This document shows positions 30,729-34,352 of a stretch of DNA of 34,352 bases, in pieces. A model generated the notes under the pieces. That model searched no databases. It worked only from the letters and a program-made list of their open reading frames with translations, and was not told the origin of the DNA. Position 1 is the stretch's first letter, and each line of letters starts with the position of its first letter. A program made the translations under genes and the position numbers. This DNA comes from Nitrospira sp. CG24E (lineage in GTDB: Bacteria; Nitrospirota; Nitrospiria; Nitrospirales; Nitrospiraceae): the NCBI GenBank assembly GCA_002869895.2, contig NEWP02000003.1:25028-59379 (forward strand). The letters run 5' to 3'.

Positions 30729-30977
30729 ATGAAAACACAGACCGCAAAACCGACAGTTGAAAAGAAGTCGCACAACCAGCTATCGAAGCAGGACGCAGAA
30801 GTCTCAGCGCCCGCCAAGTCCGCGCGTCAGGCGCAACCCTCATTCGACGATCTCCATGCTCGCATCACGGCGCGGGCCTATGAGTTGTATGTCGAGCGGG
30901 GTTATCGAGACGGCTGTGGGCTGCAAGATTGGGTGGATGCAGAACGGGAGATTTTGAGTCGTGAGTTTCCCGTATAG
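30729..30977 (+). CDS. DUF2934 protein, 82 aa
   Basis: AAAGGAAAGAG precedes the ATG at 30729. The first half is low-complexity and basic (TQTAKPTVEKKSHNQLSK). The C-terminal half DDLHARITARAYELYVERGY then GLQDWVDAEREIL is a DUF2934 domain (RAYELY...DWxxAEREI). Function unknown; the family is widespread in Nitrospirota and some proteobacteria. This is the intact paralog of the frameshifted copy at 18029. It probably shares the sigma54 promoter with the winged-helix gene, which would place it under stress or nitrogen/redox control. Confidence 0.85.
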   Translation: MKTQTAKPTVEKKSHNQLSKQDAEVSAPAKSARQAQPSFDDLHARITARAYELYVERGYRDGCGLQDWVDAEREILSREFPV

Positions 30978-31049
30978 GCGCCTGTCCGGCCGCTCATTCT
31001 TGCGCTGGCCATTATCGGGATCTCACTGACCGCTTGATCTGTTGCTTTA

Positions 31050-31080
31050 CGCGACAGTGGCATTAGTTGCCACTGTCGCG
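31050..31080. terminator. 13-bp perfect palindromic hairpin
   Basis: CGCGACAGTGGCA (31050-31062), loop TTAGT, TGCCACTGTCGCG (31068-31080). It lies after the DUF2934 operon, 70 bases after its stop, so a terminator is likely, but no T-run follows (GGATTCCCC). An operator or a processing site is the alternative. It contains GCGACAG/CTGTCGC like the dyad at 23793, but arranged divergently. Confidence 0.5.
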
Positions 31081-31211
31081 GGATTCCCCAAAATCCCACC
31101 CTCATCCCAAAAATTTCGCTTGAAGTCCTCAATACATCTGCGAAAAAATCCTGTCTGAAGGTTCCATGCCGGGGTCTCTCCTTTGCAATCGCAGCCTGCA
31201 GGCATGGCAGA

Positions 31212-31300
31212 CGAGACGGGTTTATTTGGTTCATCTGGTTTGTTTTGTTTATCTGGTTAGGCTAAATCAACCAAACAGACCAAATAAACAGGAGAAACAA
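31212..31300. repeat. TG/CA palindromic repeat upstream of ftsH
   Basis: A T/G-rich arm (TTTATTTGGTTCATCTGG, TTTGTTTTGTTTATCTGG) is followed by a C/A-rich arm (AAATCAACCAAACAGACC, AAATAAACAGGAG). It ends about 55 bases before the ftsH start, in a position to affect its leader RNA. Confidence 0.8.
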
Positions 31301-31355
31301 GTTGATCCTCGCATCTTGCACGAACGAACTGTGACATCGAGAGGAGGTCATTGCG

Positions 31356-33167
31356 ATGCCGGTGAATAAGAAAATGTCCTTTTCGATCCTGTATGTCTTT
31401 CTTGCAATTTTTTTGATCGTCCTCACACACGATTTCATCGTGGCTACCCAGAAGCCCGAAGAAATTCCCTACAGCGAATTCAGGACACTCGTGGCGGCCG
31501 GCAAAGTGGCCGAAGTCGCAGTTACTCATCAGCGATTGATCGGGAAGCTGAAGTTGGAAGACGGAGCCAAAGAGCAGAAGCTGTTTACGACCGTTCGGGT
31601 TGAAGATCCGGATCTCATCAAGGAGCTCAGCGCGCGCAATGTCACGGTTACCGGCGTGATCGAAACGACCTTCTTGCGCGATCTCCTCTCCTGGGTCGTT
31701 CCTGCGCTCGTCTTCGTCGGCATTTGGATTTTTGCCATCAAGCGATTCGGTCAGGGCCAACAGGGGGGGTTCATGACGGTGGGGAAGTCGAAAGCGAAGA
31801 TCTTCGTCGAGCAGGACATCAAGGTCACGTTTGCGGATGTGGCAGGCGTGGATGAAGCGAAGGAAGAACTGCGCGAAGTGATCGAGTTTCTGCAGACGCC
31901 GGAAAAGTTCACACGTCTCGGAGGAAAGATTCCGAAAGGGATCTTACTTGTCGGCCCGCCCGGGACCGGCAAGACACTCCTGGCTCGTGCCGTGGCAGGA
32001 GAGGCAGGGGTGACCTTTTTCAGCATCAGCGGGTCTGAATTCGTGGAAATGTTCGTTGGGGTTGGGGCAGCTCGCGTGCGGGATCTGTTCGAGCAGGCGA
32101 AGGGCAAAGCGCCCTGTATCATCTTCATCGACGAACTGGATGCGCTGGGGAAAGCCCGCGGGATGGGGCCCATGGCCCATGAGGAGCGTGAGCAGACCCT
32201 GAATCAGTTGCTGGTCGAGATGGATGGCTTCGACCCCCGGGTCGGCGTTATTCTGATGGCGGCGACGAATCGGCCTGAAATTTTGGATCCGGCACTCTTG
32301 CGGGCCGGCCGGTTCGACAGGCAAGTCTTGGTCGACCGACCGGATAAGATCGGCCGCTTGGCCATCTTGCGTGTCCATGCGAAGAAGGTCGCTCTGGGCT
32401 CCGATGCAGACCTTGAAGTGATTGCCGGGATGACCCCCGGTTTCTCCGGCGCCGATCTCGCCAATATCATCAACGAAGCGACACTCTTGTCCGTGCGCCG
32501 AAATAAGGAAAAGGTGGGCCTTCCCGAGTTGCAGGAGGCGGTGGAGCGGGTCGTCGCAGGGTTGGAGAAGAAGAACCGGGTGCTCAACAAGATGGAAAAA
32601 GAGCGGGTCGCTCACCATGAAGTGGGTCACGCATTGGTCGCGCTGTCGTTTCCAGGGTCAGACCCGATCCAGAAGATCTCGATCATCCCTCGCGGGATTG
32701 CCGCCTTGGGCTATACCCTTCAGCTCCCGACCGAGGATCGCTTTCTGATGGCGAAGAGCGAGTTAGAAAACAAGATCGCCGTCTTGTTCGGCGGAAGGGT
32801 TGCGGAAGAATTGATTTTCGGTGAGGCCTCCACGGGAGCGCAGAACGATCTGGTCAAGGCCACGGACCTGGCCAAGAGCATGGTCAAGTCTTATGGGATG
32901 AGCGACAAGCTGGGGACGATCGCACTCGATCGTGCACGACAGCCTCTCATGATGCAAATCCAGGCGCCTCAGGAGAAAGGCGATTATTCGGAGGAGACCG
33001 CCCGTGAGATCGACTGTGAAGTGCGCCGGATCATCGACGAGCAGTACGAACGCGTGAAACGGCTCTTAGCTGAAAGGAAGCCCGCACTCATAGAAGGCGC
33101 AAAAGTTCTGCTCGAGCGAGAGGTGATTAGCGGGAGTGATCTTAGGGCCATCATGGACAAGTTCTAA
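31356..33167 (+). CDS. ftsH: ATP-dependent zinc metalloprotease FtsH
   Basis: This 603-residue membrane protease degrades misfolded and short-lived proteins. Two membrane segments (about 9-29 and 111-128) flank a short periplasmic domain. The AAA+ module has Walker A GPPGTGKT (200-207), Walker B IIFIDEL (255-261) and the second region of homology ([20 protein letters not shown]). The zinc site is HEVGH (421-425), with the third ligand in the GAQNDL segment. All are intact. The Walker B region reads [10 protein letters not shown] where most FtsH have EIDAVGRxRG, as in some secondary copies, so this may be an accessory paralog. AGAGGAGGTC precedes the ATG. Confidence 0.96.
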   Translation: MPVNKKMSFSILYVFLAIFLIVLTHDFIVATQKPEEIPYSEFRTLVAAGKVAEVAVTHQRLIGKLKLEDGAKEQKLFTTVRVEDPDLIKELSARNVTVTGVIETTFLRDLLSWVVPALVFVGIWIFAIKRFGQGQQGGFMTVGKSKAKIFVEQDIKVTFADVAGVDEAKEELREVIEFLQTPEKFTRLGGKIPKGILLVGPPGTGKTLLARAVAGEAGVTFFSISGSEFVEMFVGVGAARVRDLFEQAKGKAPCIIFIDELDALGKARGMGPMAHEEREQTLNQLLVEMDGFDPRVGVILMAATNRPEILDPALLRAGRFDRQVLVDRPDKIGRLAILRVHAKKVALGSDADLEVIAGMTPGFSGADLANIINEATLLSVRRNKEKVGLPELQEAVERVVAGLEKKNRVLNKMEKERVAHHEVGHALVALSFPGSDPIQKISIIPRGIAALGYTLQLPTEDRFLMAKSELENKIAVLFGGRVAEELIFGEASTGAQNDLVKATDLAKSMVKSYGMSDKLGTIALDRARQPLMMQIQAPQEKGDYSEETAREIDCEVRRIIDEQYERVKRLLAERKPALIEGAKVLLEREVISGSDLRAIMDKF

Positions 33168-33168
33168 T

Positions 33169-33291
33169 CAGGATGCTGAAAAATGCCGCCAGCTTCGTTC
33201 TCGCATCGTTCAGGCCCTCAACGTACCACAAGGGTACGCCTCGGGCCTTCACTCGCTGCGGCCTTGCTGGACAGCCTTTTTGAGCATCCTG
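33169..33291. repeat. Complete 123-bp CAGGATGCTGAAAA element
   Basis: Inverted ends CAGGATGCTGAAAAA (33169-33183) and TTTTTGAGCATCCTG (33277-33291) match at 14 of 15 positions. The inside holds a smaller hairpin (GTACC...GGGTAC). It directly follows the ftsH stop and may work as a terminator. Parts of the same family are at 2061-2193, 12235-12249 and 19618-19635. No ORF is inside, so it would have to be mobilised in trans if mobile. Confidence 0.75.
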
Positions 33292-33383
33292 CGGCCATTA
33301 TGAAGCCGGTATCGTTCGATAAAATTCAAATGATGTTTTATGTATAACCGAGTTTTCCCGTGGCCTTCTAGATGGAGTGGAAG

Positions 33384-33803
33384 ATGAAAAATCGCAAGAT
33401 GTGGCACGGAGCGTTCGTGCTCTGCGCTCTGGCTGGAGGGCTATCAGGCTGCGGAACCTGGATGCATTCCGACAAACAGTCGGTCACCATTTTCACCACC
33501 CCGCCTGAGGCAGCGGTCGTCATCGACGACTACCTGCACCTCACGGCCCCTGGTACTGTCACATTAAGCCGTAAAGAGAACCATCTTGCGCAGGTAAAGA
33601 GGGACGGCTTCGAACCGACCACTCTCAAGATCGATCGCACCTGGTCCTGGTGGGTCCTCGGAGACATTTTCGGCTGCCTGGTAATCTTTTCACCGATCTG
33701 TATCATGAACGACATGGACCAGGGCGGCTACTATACCTTCGACGACAAAATCTATCTCACGCTCGATCGTCGCACGGCCTCGGAGCCGCCTGTATCGAAA
33801 TAG
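33384..33803 (+). CDS. Small PEGA-like lipoprotein
   Basis: The second ATG (33384) is used because GGAGTGG precedes it. A type II signal peptide ends in lipobox LSGC (about residue 23). The mature part starts with a PEGA-like strand set: VTIFTTPPEAAVVIDDYLHL, TAPGTVTLSRKENH, VKRDGF. The middle is hydrophobic (WVLGDIFGCLVIFSPICIMN) and may be a membrane loop. PEGA domains mediate surface or envelope binding in other bacteria. A membrane-anchored role is likely; the partner is unknown. Confidence 0.7.
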   Translation: MKNRKMWHGAFVLCALAGGLSGCGTWMHSDKQSVTIFTTPPEAAVVIDDYLHLTAPGTVTLSRKENHLAQVKRDGFEPTTLKIDRTWSWWVLGDIFGCLVIFSPICIMNDMDQGGYYTFDDKIYLTLDRRTASEPPVSK

Positions 33804-33816
33804 CCTACAGACCGAC

Positions 33817-34352
33817 TCAGCCCTGTTTCTGCGCGAGGAGATTCAACCACCGTCCCTTACGTTCCTGGTTCGTCACCACCCTCAACTCAAGAATAGTCCA
33901 TCCGGCTCGACGAACCGCGCGGGCGAGTTCGTCTTTTTTCCAACGAGCAACATAACGTCCAGGGAGCCATCCATCTGTCAGAAGGCAGCTCTTCATACCA
34001 TAGGTCACAGTCGCGGCGAATAGGCCGCCTGGACGGACAAGCCTGCATAGATCGCCCAGGATGCGACGTGCGTCTGGTTTTGGAAGATGCATCAGAGAGG
34101 CGGCAGCCCAGAGGCCATCGAAGGACATTGCTTGAAAGGGAAGGTCACGGAGATCTGCGCGGACTAGCGGCAATGAACGATACCGACGCCGTCCCGCCGA
34201 GAGCAGGGCCCTCGTTCGATCCACTCCCACCACGCGATACCCGCGCTGAGCAAGATCGCCCGCATCCCTGCCCCCTCCACAGCCAAGATCCAACAGTCTC
34301 GCATCGGCGGGAAACCGCCGCAACCATTCAACTAATAACGGCGGGCGGCGAT
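33817..34352 (-). CDS. Class I SAM-dependent methyltransferase, 5' end outside window
   Basis: The frame remains open through the right edge (PPLLVEWLRRFPADARLLDL), so the gene is cut at its 5' end and the M at 34323 is not necessarily the start. Visible motifs are I (LLDLGCGGGRD), II (VVGVDRTRALLSAG), LVRADLRDLPF, and FDGLWAAASLMHLP. This is the Rossmann methyltransferase fold. The C-terminus (YVARWKKDELARAVRRAGW) is typical. Substrate unknown. It lies convergent to the lipoprotein gene, with a 13-base gap between the stops. Confidence 0.85.
   Translation of the reverse strand, partial: RRPPLLVEWLRRFPADARLLDLGCGGGRDAGDLAQRGYRVVGVDRTRALLSAGRRRYRSLPLVRADLRDLPFQAMSFDGLWAAASLMHLPKPDARRILGDLCRLVRPGGLFAATVTYGMKSCLLTDGWLPGRYVARWKKDELARAVRRAGWTILELRVVTNQERKGRWLNLLAQKQG

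Noticed and set aside
1-34352. tRNA, rRNA, CRISPR and riboswitch candidates
   Set aside because: I found no cloverleaf with a plausible anticodon arm, no regularly spaced identical repeats with unique spacers, and no recognised riboswitch core. A covariance-model scan would be needed for certainty.

Overview
The window looks like a chromosomal segment of a Nitrospirota bacterium, most likely Nitrospira (nitrite oxidiser or comammox). I infer this from recognised content, not from any search: a divergent 2-oxoacid:ferredoxin oxidoreductase (OFOR)-type alpha/gamma protein beside CO-dehydrogenase-epsilon-like proteins, many PAS kinases and sigma54 activators, DUF2934 genes, and intergenic repeats rich in TGGTTTG/CAAACCA or ending in CAGGATGCTGAAAA, which I associate with this genus. 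No tRNA, rRNA, CRISPR array or intact transposase was found.

Layout. 0-2.2 kb: toxin-antitoxin remnants and modules (an antitoxin with a cut-off toxin, then higBA), an unknown gene and repeat elements. 2.2-4.7 kb: the heme genes hemE and hemG on the minus strand. 5.1-7.6 kb: a PilZ protein, an exported repeat protein, a TPR-like protein, an IS630 remnant and a small Cys-rich protein. 7.9-10.6 kb: a membrane histidine kinase and sigma54 response regulator pair with overlapping genes. 10.8-11.5 kb: a decayed ISL3 transposon flanked by two copies of a CTGCAA-N3-TTGCAG dyad. 11.8-16.7 kb: a compact plus-strand cluster of nine small or unusual genes, bounded by two paralogous CO-dehydrogenase/acetyl-CoA-synthase epsilon-like proteins and holding an OFOR alpha/gamma-like protein without a beta (TPP) subunit. 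This is the best candidate for an undescribed system. 16.8-18.3 kb: gene remnants, an all-helical RsbR-N-like protein and a frameshifted DUF2934 gene. 18.3-19.6 kb: a minus-strand lipoprotein.

20.2-30.0 kb is a signalling island: a sigma54 response regulator, a 3-PAS kinase, a lone receiver protein, a PAS-AAA-Fis sigma54 activator, a decaying NarL-type regulator, a YheT-like hydrolase and a 4-PAS kinase. The 3-PAS and 4-PAS kinases share near-identical HEIGTPMN transmitter cores. At 30.4 kb a good sigma54 -24/-12 promoter with upstream GTTCC/GGAAC half-sites precedes a winged-helix-like gene and an intact DUF2934 gene, a plausible target of one of the sigma54 activators. 31.4-34.35 kb: ftsH, a 123-bp repeat element, a PEGA-like lipoprotein and a methyltransferase cut by the window edge.

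The regulators, sigma54 promoter candidates and symmetrical intergenic dyads suggest a stress- or redox-responsive sigma54 network. The link from any given regulator to any given site is inference.
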